Part shown: piece by piece, positions 1 to 9,425 of the stretch
Layout of the letters: every line of letters starts with the position of its first letter
Numbering within the stretch: the stretch's first letter is position 1
Assembly: GCA_013350335.1 (NCBI GenBank)
Contig: CM023541.1
Span: forward strand, 67,528,592 to 67,592,591
Reading direction: 5' to 3'
Source of the DNA: Chimonanthus salicifolius
Taxonomy: Eukaryota > Streptophyta > Magnoliopsida > Laurales > Calycanthaceae
DNA length: 64,000 bases
Notes under the pieces: model-generated
What the model was told of the DNA's origin: nothing
The model's input: only the letters and a program-made list of their open reading frames with translations
The model's database searches: none
Position numbers and translations under genes: made by a program

Positions 1-190
1 TTATTCCGCATGTTGATATTGCTATGTGTGAACCATTTTAGTGGACTGAGTCCATGCACACATAGGGTTGGCCAGTTAACGGTCGGACTTTGGAAGTTCG
101 GACTTAGCTCGCGTCTTGACGTCCCGCTCTCTATCACTCTACTCTGTTATATAAAAAAAAATAGACTCTGATTTACGGGAAGAAGCGAGT
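1..190 (+). mobile_element. 3' end of plus-strand LTR, truncated
   Basis: This carries the conserved LTR 3' zone: the CTATGTGTG/CACACATAG inverted repeat, the segment around TGACGTC, and the A-rich run before GACTCTGATTTACGGGAAG. It stops after GAAGCGAGT, about 25 bp short of the normal GGGGCGTTACA terminus, and joins an opposite-strand LTR. The matching LTR in copy 2 is 38092-41534. Confidence 0.85.
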
Positions 191-318
191 TCTAACACAT
201 AGGTTCATTCATTTATTTAATCATTCATAACACTCCCATTAACCTGATTGCTTTAAACATATTAGGTTCCTTCATGACCCATAAAAATCCTTAACCTCTT
301 AAGTCCATAAAAAAACCT

Positions 319-1566
319 CATGGGGTTCGGCCATACACCATGGCCGAACCCATGATCCTCCATTTTGGCCTTTATTACACTTTTGCCATTCCTTACACTT
401 CATGACCGATAACATTTTCTAAGGTCACAGTTATACATGCTTAAATCCATAGTTTTATTGCTCAAACATCCAATTATTTATTCATAGTTCGCATTACCAA
501 CAGCCCATAAAAAATGGTCCATGGTTCTTACGTTTTGCAAACCTTTAAAATGATAAATCAGTCCACAAGACTTATGTCTAAGGAATCCCCAAATTCTTAA
601 CTATATTTGGTGGGGTTCGGCCATTCACCATGGCCGAACCTCACCCCTTCTTTTCTATTCTTTTGATTCTACAATTTAACATAACCATGTTTCCAAATTA
701 TGAACCCTCTTTCAAAAATCATTAACCATAATCTAGCATCTTAGCCATTATGGTTCGGCCATGCAATGGCCGACCCATGTCCTTATTAGAAGCTTATCAA
801 GAATAGTAACCACCTTCCTACATGGAAGCTTTCTAATTTTAGCAAACACCTTCCATAATTGGAAACTTTCTAAATTTAGCAAACACCTTCCACACTTGGA
901 TAGTTTCCAAATTTAGACACCATCTTTCCATAATTGGATGCTTTCCAATTTTAGCAACCAATTCTAAAATTAGATAGTTTCCTATGTTAATCTCCATTCG
1001 AAAACTACCCCATGGGGTTCGGCCATACACCATGGCCGAACCCTATGGTTCATGATCTTGTCCATCCATTTAGATCCATTAAACCATTCAATAATAAAAT
1101 CATCAAAACTCCATGGGGTTCGGCCATACACCATGGCCGAACCCTATGGTTCATGATCTTGTCCATCCATTTAGATCCATTAAATCATTCAATAATAAAA
1201 TCATCAAAACTCCATGGGGTTCGGCCATACACCATGGCCGAACCCTATGGTTCAAAGTCCTCTTTTTTTTAAAACTAATCAATCATGGATCTTCCATTTA
1301 ATCCCCTCAAAATTACATATCACTATCACCAATTACTTATTTAAGAAACTCCATGGTTTTCATTCTTAAAAACCCAATAAAATAAATCAAATCTCTCCAT
1401 GGTTTTCAATCCTCCAAAACCCATGAATTAAATACTTCTTTTCATGGGGTTCGGCCATGCACTATGGCCGAACCCTATGGTTCTTTCTTTTCCATTTAAA
1501 TTATTAAATCATCATCCAAACTTCTTCCATGGGGTTCAGCCAAACACCATGGCCGAACCCTATGGT
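319..1566 (-). repeat. Hairpin array in LTR (8 copies, minus)
   Basis: Copies of the 39-bp palindrome lie near 319, 609, 750 (short form), 1010, 1111, 1212, 1443 and 1529. Each has arms like GGTTCGGCCAT and ATGGCCGAACC around a loop that reads ACACC here, the reverse of GGTGT in plus LTRs. Several arms carry substitutions, such as the TTCAGCC form at 1529. Confidence 0.9.
1010..1250. repeat. 101-bp tandem triplication inside LTR
   Basis: Three hairpin copies start at 1010, 1111 and 1212, exactly 101 bp apart, with near-identical spacers between them. The rest of the array has irregular spacing, so this is a local tandem amplification of hairpin plus spacer. The same triplication is at 42353, 42454 and 42555. 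Confidence 0.9.
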
Positions 1567-2779
1567 TCTTTGGTTTCATAAATAACATTATTCAATTAAG
1601 ATACTAACCTCTTTCCGATTGATTTCTTGTTCTTCCCTTGCTTGATCTTTCTCTTCCAATCTTCTTCTCCATTCCCTTTGCCGGCCGAACAACCTTCTTC
1701 TTCTCCTTGCTCTTTGCCGTGAGAGAGAATGAAAGATTGAGAGAGAGAGAGAGATAAAATTCGGCAATATGAAATGTGTAAAAACCGTGCACCTTGTCCC
1801 TCTCTCCCTTTTATAATTTTCCTTTGATCAATATTTAGGAAGTGCTTAAGATAGCTACTTCCTCCCTCCTTTGGCCGTGCGCCCCATGTCTTAGATGGCA
1901 ATCCCATGTATTCCTTCCTTGTTTAGTGGTTGCCGACCTCCCTTTCTTATTTTAAAACCTTCCCTTAATTCTATCTTTATTTAGATTAGATAGTTTCTTT
2001 GGCTACCATCCTATCCGCATAATGTATAGATTTATTATCTAAAATTCGGCCATAATAATCTTTTAATTAATTTTGGACATAATACATTACTAAGATAATT
2101 CAACCCATTTAAATTTTAATAAACCAATTCCACAATCAATTGGGTCCTAATTAGGTCATGGCCCAATTCTTTATCCATATAAAAATCCAATCTAAAATTC
2201 ACAATTAAAATGGGTATTTTCATATAAAATAACTAACTGAAAATCCGAGGTGTTATAGGAAGGGGGAGCTTGGCACCTTCTAAATCAAGAGAACAAAGGG
2301 GCGCATAGCACCTTCTAATCTAAGATAGAATGCATGGCCGTGTGGGAGAGATGCAATCCAAGAATGAGGTGCAAAAAGGGTACTTGCCTTGTTGAGAGTG
2401 GTGTAGAGGCAATTACTAATTTAAAGGGATCTTGGCATCTTCTAATATAGGACTGATTGGAAGTATTATTAGAAGAGAGACAGCCACAAGCAAGGGTGCA
2501 CGACAATGTTATTTCAAAGAAGGTATTGGCCAAGTGGAATTTTTTATGGAAGGGGGCGCATAAGCACCTTCTAAATTGAGATCAATTGGAATTAATAAAA
2601 GGAGAGAAGGAGAGGCACACGGCATCACACAAGACCAGCAAGGATTGACGCTAGTTTGCACATTAGCAAAAGGTGTACTCAGCTTTGTGAAGAATCAAGG
2701 AGGCTAAGGAAAGAAGAAGGATTGGATGAACAAGAATCAACCGGAGCGAAGGAAGAAAACGGGAGGAGTCGCGGAACCG

Positions 2780-2785
2780 GTAAGT
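2780..2785 (+). promoter_or_regulatory. Splice-donor-like site in LTR
   Basis: ACCG|GTAAGT follows a purine-rich, exon-like segment with GAAGAAG and GGAGGAG motifs. The first hairpin starts 33 bp downstream. The same position carries GTAAGT or GTTAGT in other LTRs: 23717-23722, 14595-14600, 37929-37934 and 38821-38826 on the plus strand; 8659-8664 and 1603-1608 on the minus strand. Use as a splice site is inferred. Confidence 0.5.
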
Positions 2786-2817
2786 AATTTTATAATTTTT
2801 TGTTTAAAGGAAAAGAA

Positions 2818-4510
2818 CCATAGGGTTCGGCCATGGTGTATGGCCGAACCCCATGGAAGAAGATTGAGGGATGAATGATGAGGTTTTAATGGAAAGACAT
2901 GGTTTAAATTATGTGTTTTTAAGGGATGAAAACCATGGAAAGACATGGTTTAAATTATGGGTTTTTGGTTGAAAACCATGGACTAATTATGCATGTTTTA
3001 AAAGGGATTTAAAATGGTTTAAGAAGAGGTTGATAGACCATAGGGTTCGGCCATGGTGAGGGGCCGAACCCCATGAAAGGTTATTAATTAATTTTAATGG
3101 ATGGGAAAGGTTATTTATGTTTTAAATTTTAAATGGAAACCATGGGAAATTATTAATGTTTTTAAAGGAGTTTAAATGGAAGGTTGTTGATTATATTTTT
3201 ATGGTTGGAAACCATGGAAGAACATTATGGGAGATTAATAAAATAAATTTAAGGGAAGGTGATGAACCATAGGGTTCGGCCATGTTGTATGGCCGAACCC
3301 TATTGGTTATATTTTAAAAGGGTTATCATTTAGTTTAAATGGAAATAATGATTTCCATGAAAGAGGATTAGTGAACGATTATGATAATTATAAATGATGT
3401 ATGGTTGACGGTTTTTAGATACATAGATTGTTATTAATATTTTTTTAGAAAGAGGAATATGGACCATAGGGTTCGGCCATGGTGTATGGCCGAACCCCAT
3501 GGAGTTGTATTGGTATGGTTATTGGATTTAATTGATTAAATTGAAGATGTTTATTTATTTAGAAAGTTTCTAAATATGGAAGAAAGCTTGAATTATGATT
3601 TAATTATGGAGATTAAATTGGAAAGTCTCTAATTATGGAAGGTGGAGATTAAATTGGTAAGTCTCTAATTATGGAAGGGGAGATTAAATTGGAAAGCTTC
3701 TAATTATAGAAGGGCGGGTGATAAAGTTGGAAACCTTCTAATTATGGAAGGATTGATGATAAATTTGGAAACCTTGATTTATGGATTTTCTAATAATGGT
3801 TGCAATGAAAATAATTGGGACTTAGACATCATAGGGTTCGGCCATGGTGCTTGCCCCATGAATCAAGTTGAATGGATTTTATGGACTTAATATGGTGATT
3901 GGATTAATAGAGAGACCTAAACCTAAGGTGATGAAGGTGATGGCAAAATTGTTAATAGGTGAAATTAATGGACATAGGGTTCGGCCATGATGTTTGGTCG
4001 AACCCCATGAACCAAATTTATGGATCATGTATGGACTAAGTGTTATGCATGATTAAATGAATGAAATGACCTATGTTTGGAATATAAACATGAGGTGATT
4101 GAAGGCAATGGCAAAGTTGTAAATACATGCCAAAATGGAGGATCATGGGTTTGGCCATGGTGTATGGCCGAACCCCATGAGGTTTATTTTATGGACTTGT
4201 TTGGATTAAGGATCGGTTTGGAATTGAACATGAGGTAATGGCAAATTGGTAATATTGGCTAAAAATGAAAGATCATGGGTTCGACCATGGTGTATGGCCA
4301 AACCCCATGAATTTGGATTAATGGGTTAATTATTAGCCTAAGTATATTGTAAATAAGAGTAATGGGTTATATTAGCCATGGATGGCAATCTTCTAAATAT
4401 ATGAAAATAAGGAAGGTAAATGGCTATAGATATGTATAATGGCATTTTGGTAATTAAGTGAAAATAAGGGACCATGGGTTTGGCCATGGTATGTGGCCAA
4501 ACCCCATGGG
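2818..4510 (+). repeat. Hairpin array in LTR (9 copies, plus)
   Basis: Copies start near 2818, 3038, 3267, 3461, 3827 (3' arm broken), 3972, 4144, 4272 and 4471. The first is the best: 17-bp arms CCATAGGGTTCGGCCAT and ATGGCCGAACCCCATGG with a single mismatch around loop GGTGT. Later copies drift, for example TTTGGCC/GGCCAAA at 4471, where both arms changed in a compensating way. Confidence 0.9.
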
Positions 4511-5126
4511 GGTTGTTTTGATGAACATAGGGTTACGTATGTTGGATTAGATGAATGAATTGTTAATTAAAGATTAGACCAATGGCAATTTGGTAATATC
4601 GGCTGAAAATGATAAACCATGGGGATTTGGTTTATGGACTTAAAAATATTGTAAATCAAGTGGGACTTGGTTTTGATTGATTGTTATATTTTAAGGTAAC
4701 GGGACCTTACAAGGTGTTTACGATCGTGAACGGTTACCGGACGAAAGACGCAAGGACACGTAGCGATCTTTGGTAGGATTCCACCTCTTTGAAACCATGG
4801 GATTATGTACAATGTTTTCTTATCTTATTTGATGAATATATGTTGCAAGGGATATGTTTCAAATTGTGATTTTAAATGCTATGTTTATATGATAAAATAG
4901 CATGCGGTTTAAATGTGAGTTTTAAATGCTATGATTTGTATTTCTACATAGCATGTTGGCATTTGCATCTCATGCATGGCATGGGAGGGATGAAAGGTAA
5001 CCGGAGGATCCACACTCCGTCGGGCGTCCGAAAAACCTATGTGGGGTACCTTGATGTGATTTCCATCAAGAGGATACTGTGTATGGACTGTAACCGGAGA
5101 TCCACACTCCGTCGGGGCGTCCGTAA

Positions 5127-5730
5127 TAGAAAAGCCTGTGTCTGGCGTTCCTTCTCCTCCTCAGGGAAATAATGTTCCAGGAAGGTAGCTGAGAACTGTT
5201 CCCAAGTCATGGTAATCCTCTCTCCTTCTGGAATAAGTGCTCGCTGCTTCTCTATCACCTCCCACCATTTACCAGCATCATCAATCAGTCTGTGATGTGG
5301 CCAGTAAAATCTTGTGAGCATGACTCGTAATCTTCAACAAAATCAGAATCTGTGAAATCTTCTTTAGCCAATTTTCGGCTGCGACAACCCCTTCTCTCCC
5401 GTTGAAGTAAGGAGGGCGCTGTTGTTGGAAGTCCCTGACCATGCTCCTGTCATTGTTTTCCTTGGTGGTTCCATTATCATTCAAGTGTTGTTGAAGCACT
5501 GAAGTAACCACCGCTTGAACCAGATTCTACAATTCAGGAGGTACCACCGGTATGTTTACGCTACTTGCTTCCTCCTCGTGGAGGGATGGTTGTTCTTCCT
5601 CAGGGTGAGATTGTCGTTCCTCCTCATGGTGAGATGGTTGCTCCTCCTCATTTCGAGGATGTTCTACCTCATCTTCACCCCCACTTGGGTTTTTTCGGGT
5701 ATTTCTCCTTGGCCTTCCCCTTGGAGCCAT
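5127..5730 (-). pseudogene. gag: gag remnant, N-terminal part (Ty3/Gypsy)
   Basis: Minus-strand start of a gag polyprotein. The ATG at 5730-5728 opens with a basic stretch (MAPRGRPRRNTRK). A Glu/His-rich minisatellite follows, made of 8-residue units like EEEQPSHH. Then comes the retrotransposon gag core, recognisable by PPYFNGREG, NWLKKI and GKWWEVIEKQ. A CAG-to-TAG stop sits near 5529, and a one-base insertion near 5287 breaks the frame; copy 2 lacks that insertion. The gene is cut after the residues QAFL, where plus-strand LTR sequence begins. Gag would form the particle shell; this copy cannot. Its own LTR (6007-9425) and PBS lie upstream in the correct orientation. Confidence 0.85.
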
Positions 5731-5796
5731 TTTTTTTTCTAAGCCATTGAAAACATCAAGACTTAGTTTCCATAATAACAATTTGTATTTTCCTAC

Positions 5797-5809
5797 CTGT
5801 TGGGGAAAA
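5797..5809 (-). promoter_or_regulatory. Candidate splice acceptor before gag
   Basis: On the minus strand, TTTTCCCCAACAG lies 67 bp upstream of the gag ATG. It is a pyrimidine-rich tract ending in CAG, a good plant 3' splice site. Together with the donor-like site at 8664-8659 in the adjoining LTR it would define a leader intron of about 2.9 kb that contains the hairpin array, the LTR 3' zone and the PBS. The same site is present at 47125-47137. Function is inferred. Confidence 0.4.
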
Positions 5810-5992
5810 TTTTCAAATAAACACTCTTGATTTTTGCTTTGTTTATGGGGAAATACATCCTATGTTGCTATGTTTGATAATCCGATTATTTTGACTGTAC
5901 TTCCTTTGCTATCATCCGTCTGAGCCTAACAAAGTAAATTAATGCACGGAGATCGGATTAATTTACCCCGAAAGATTCAATGTTTTGGGTTC

Positions 5993-6004
5993 GCTCTGAT
6001 ACCA
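5993..6004 (-). other. Primer-binding site (tRNA-iMet type)
   Basis: On the minus strand the 12 bases TGGTATCAGAGC follow the LTR end after a 2-base GT spacer. This is complementary to the 3' end of plant initiator Met-tRNA and is the usual primer-binding site of Ty3/Gypsy chromoviruses. It proves that 6007-9425 is the 5' LTR of the minus-strand gag remnant. Confidence 0.9.
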
Positions 6005-7464
6005 ACTGTAACGCCCCACCCGTTTTCACTCTTTTTTTCCCGTAAATTCAGAGTCTATTTTTTTTTTTTTACAACAGAGTAAGTGATAGAGCGTGGGACG
6101 TCACGACGCGAGCTAAGTCCGAACTTCCAAAGTCCGACCCTTAACTGGCCAACCCTATGTGTGCATGGACTAAGTCCACGAAAATGGTTCACACATAGCA
6201 ATATCAACATGCGGAATAAAAATCATAACATCAAAATTACAGAATCATAATAGAACCAAGTTCTATTCCATTCAGATAGCAAAGTACGTCAAGTCCTTAA
6301 TCATCATTCAAATACCATAATTATCAAAATTAACATCCATCCATCTAAGTTATTACATTCCGAAATCTATATACTCAAATACAAGTTCATGAGTAACTTT
6401 ATTCAAAACATATAAAATAAGTCTTCCAAGCTCCTATGCCTGGCCCGTCTTGCGTTCATTGTTCCCCTGATTTCCTATATCATCAACTAGGGTAGAAGTA
6501 GGGCGTCAGAACAATGCGGCCAGTAGGTATTCCCATTACGGCTAACACATGGTCAGTACAAAACATATATAATAATATTGTAATGTCAAAAGCCATATAA
6601 ATCCATGCTATGCAATGAGTCCCACCCATCACATGTACATAAAAGTACCCACCACATAAGTCTTTCGGATGCCCCGACGGAGTGTGGACCCTCCGGAATC
6701 TTCTTGATGGAAATCATATAAAGGTACCGCACATAGGTTTTTCTGACGCCCCGACGGAGTGTGACCCCTCCGGTTACAAATCCTTCACCCCATGCCATGC
6801 ATGAGATGCCAATGAAGTACATGTTATTTTATAACATAAACATAGCATTTAAAATCACCTTTGAAACATATCCAACACATGCTATTTATACAAATAAACA
6901 TAGCATTTAAGATCAATATAAAATAGGTCCTTTAAAACATAATCTCATAAAAAATAAGATAAACACAAAGTACATAAACCCATGGTTTCAAAGAGGTGGA
7001 ATCCTACCAAAGACCGCTCACGAGTCCTTGAGCTTCTGTCCAAGAATCGGTCACCGATCGCGCACCGCTTGCGAGATCCTGTTACCTTATAATATAATAA
7101 CCAATCAAAACTCAGTCCCACTTGATTTGCAATATTTAAGTCCATAAACCATTTCCCATGGGGTTTGTCATTTTCTGTCAATATTACCAAAATGCCATTC
7201 TAACCTTAATTAATATTCTTTTCATTTTAATCCAACATACGTAACCCTAGATCCATTAATTCACCTATTTACGTAATTGCCATTACTCTCATCACCTAAG
7301 TTTTAGGTTCCAAAACATAGGTCCATTAATTCTCATATAATTACCATGTTGCCATACAAGGCTAACCTTCCATTTTTAGCAAGTATTTACAACTTTGCCA
7401 CTCCTTAAAATTAACCAAACCTCTTTCATGTTTTTCCAACTCATATTAGCTCATAAACTTGGTT

Positions 7465-8627
7465 CATGGGGTTCGGCCATACACCATGGCCGAACCCATG
7501 ATATCATGGTTCCTTCTCCTCTTGATTTATTTTCAATTATAAATTCATAATTGGACCATAGACTTGATTCATGCGGTTCGGCCAAACACCATGGCCGAAC
7601 CCTATGATGTGTGACTTTCCATTTATAGCAATTCCATTCTTGAATTCAAGATTCAAGATTCTTTCTTTAATTAGAAACTTTCTAATTTAATCTCCACCTT
7701 CCATTTTAATCAAGATCCATAATTAGAAGGTCCTAATTTAATCTCCATGGTCCATAATTAGATACTTTCTAAATTCAATGTCCACCTTCCAAGAATAGAA
7801 ACTTTCCAAATAAACCAACTTCCATAAATAAATGCTTCCTAATTTAGCAACCTTCTTTCCATACTTGGATAGTTTCCAAATTTAGATTCCATAATTAGAA
7901 AGTTCTTAAATTAAAACTTTCTAATTTAGTTTCCACCTTCCAAAAATAGAAACTTTCCCATTTTAAATCCCTCCTCTATATTTAGAATTTTTCTTAATAA
8001 ACACCTTCCATAATTAGAAATCATGTTCCATAATTAAAAGGTTTCCAAAATTAAACCCTAGTGGGGTTCGGCCATGCACCATGGTCGAACCTCACTCATA
8101 GAAATAATCCATTATTAAAAATAATAACCGTCCTTCCCTTTTAATCAATTAAAATCCTCAAATTCATAAATTTATTTGGTGGGGTTCAGCCATGGTGTTT
8201 GGCCGAACCTCACCCCTCCAAACATCATATTACATTATCAACAAACTCCCATAAAAATTCATGAACATATTTGGTGGGGTTCGGCCATACACCATGGCCA
8301 AACCTCACCCCTTTTCTTCCATTCTCTTGATCTTATATCTTAGCCATAATCAAATCATGGTTCGGCCATGCAATGGCCGACCCATATCCTTAACCATATC
8401 TCCATTTAAAATCACCATAAACATCCATTAAAACAACATGAATTTATTAACCAATACCCATGGTTTTTTCCTCATTAACAATCCATACATTAACCATATT
8501 TTCTTTCATGGGGTTCGGCCATGCATTGTGGCCAAACCCTATGGTTCATGCTTCCATTAAAACACCATGATCATCTCCCAAACTTCTTCCATGGGGTTCG
8601 GCCAAACACCATGGCCGAACCCTATGG
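7465..8627 (-). repeat. Hairpin array in LTR (8 copies, minus)
   Basis: Copies lie near 7465, 7572, 8061, 8178, 8274, 8358 (short), 8518 and 8589. The copy nearest the promoter side, 8589-8627, has the longest arms and starts about 32 bp after the donor-like site, the same order as in the plus-strand LTRs. Confidence 0.9.
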
Positions 8628-8658
8628 TTCTTTTATTTCAAAAATATAAAATCAAACT

Positions 8659-8664
8659 ACTAAC
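8659..8664 (-). promoter_or_regulatory. Splice-donor-like site in complete LTR
   Basis: The minus strand reads ACG|GTTAGT. It is the only LTR in this copy that is directly linked to its own PBS, acceptor-like site and gag start, so it is the natural test case for the proposed leader intron (8664 down to 5797). The equivalent in copy 2 is 49988-49993. Confidence 0.45.
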
Positions 8665-8833
8665 CGTTTACGCGACTCCTTCGGTTGTTCTTTGTTCTTC
8701 CAATCCTTTTCCTTTTTAATCTTTTCCTCTTGCTGGCTGCCTTCTTCTTCTCCTTGCTCTTGCCGAGAATGAGACTTTAAGAGGGAGAAAGAAAATTCGG
8801 CTATGTGCTTAAACCGTGTAGCCCTCATTTTCT

Positions 8834-8844
8834 CTCCTTTTATC
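8834..8844 (-). promoter_or_regulatory. Putative LTR core promoter (TATA-like)
   Basis: The minus strand reads GATAAAAGGAG about 580 bp from the LTR start, followed by a pyrimidine/purine-rich leader. Equivalent boxes occur in other LTRs: TAATAAAAGG at 14423, AATAAAGGAG near 23534, TTATAAAGAG at 37731 and a perfect TATAAAAG at 38641. A transcription start about 30 bp downstream is inferred. Confidence 0.5.
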
Positions 8845-9425
8845 ACTTCCTCTTGATCTTAATTTAGAAGGTGCCTTAGATGCAATTGGTTAATGCCATG
8901 TATTATAAACTAGAGTTGCCGTGTACCCTCTTTTGTAATTAGTAGTTGTCGATCTTTGATCAAAGAGGGACTCCTTTGTGCGCACCACTCCCACACGGCT
9001 AAGGTTTCTTCTTTTTCTATTTGACCACCTTCTTAAATTAATAATCCCCTAGTTTCACTCTTTAAGAGAGGAAAGGACTCCTTTTGAAATTGGTCTCATG
9101 CACACCACATAGATAAACCAATCTCACATTTGGCCACACATTATCCCATACACGGCCATAAAATCTTCATTTGATTTTTAAACATCTCCTTGGATATTCA
9201 AATCCAATATTCGGCCATGCATAATCTTTTAATTAATTTTGGACATAATGCATTATTAAAATAATTCAACCCATTTAAATTTTATTGGAACCCTTTCCAA
9301 AACCACTGGGTCCTAATTGGGCATTGTGCCAACACTTTTACCCAATTTAAGATTTATATATAAAATTCACAAATAAAATAGATAATTTTCATATAAAATA
9401 ATAAATGAAAATCCTAGGTGTTACA

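Larger units (their letters stand above)
191..2257 (-). mobile_element. Minus-strand LTR fragment (5' two thirds)
   Basis: Read on the minus strand, this starts at 2257 with TATAACACCTCGG, a one-base variant of the family terminus TGTAACACC. It runs through the promoter zone, the donor-like site (1603-1608) and the hairpin array (319-1566), and ends inside the LTR at 191. Its 3' third is missing. Its intact 5' terminus faces directly into a plus-strand LTR fragment that starts at 2258. Confidence 0.85.
2258..5126 (+). mobile_element. Plus-strand LTR fragment
   Basis: This lacks the first few hundred bases of the LTR and begins inside the GC-poor promoter-proximal zone. It contains the donor-like ACCG|GTAAGT at 2780-2785, nine hairpins (2818-4510), the AT-rich semi-palindromic array (about 3540-3790) and the conserved GGTAACGGGACC block near 4696. 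It ends inside the 80-100-bp repeat of the LTR 3' part, at CGTCCGTAA, where it meets a minus-strand gag remnant. Confidence 0.85.
6007..9425 (-). mobile_element. Complete LTR, 5' LTR of minus-strand element
   Basis: About 3.42 kb. On the minus strand it starts at 9425 with TGTAACACC and ends at 6007 with GGGGCGTTACA, so both TG and CA termini are intact. The PBS follows directly at the low-coordinate end. It contains a TATA-like box (8834-8844), a donor-like site (8659-8664), eight hairpins (7465-8627), an AT-rich semi-palindromic array (about 7640-8050) and the hairpin-rich 3' zone. Its outer terminus abuts gag of a plus-strand element at 9426, as if inserted there, but the other half of that target is not seen on its far side. 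Confidence 0.9.

Noticed and set aside
1012..1301. Overlapping small frames beginning MGFGHTPWPNPMV, repeated in many places
   Set aside because: They are translations of the hairpin palindrome (CATGGGGTTCGGCCATACACC) and its spacer. They appear wherever the hairpin lies, on either strand, without conserved starts or stops.
319..1566. Regularly recurring palindromes resembling a CRISPR array
   Set aside because: Spacing varies from 80 to 500 bp, spacers are shared between loci, no cas genes exist, and the context is a plant retrotransposon.
2818..2856. Hairpins as separate MITE or foldback insertions
   Set aside because: No target duplications around single copies, and they occur at equivalent LTR positions and always in LTR orientation. 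They are part of the LTR, though an origin from a foldback element cannot be excluded.
9405..9425. ATG at 9405 as a start for gag
   Set aside because: The first seven codons come from the neighbouring minus-strand LTR terminus. The native gag starts with MAPRGRPRRN, as seen at 5730.
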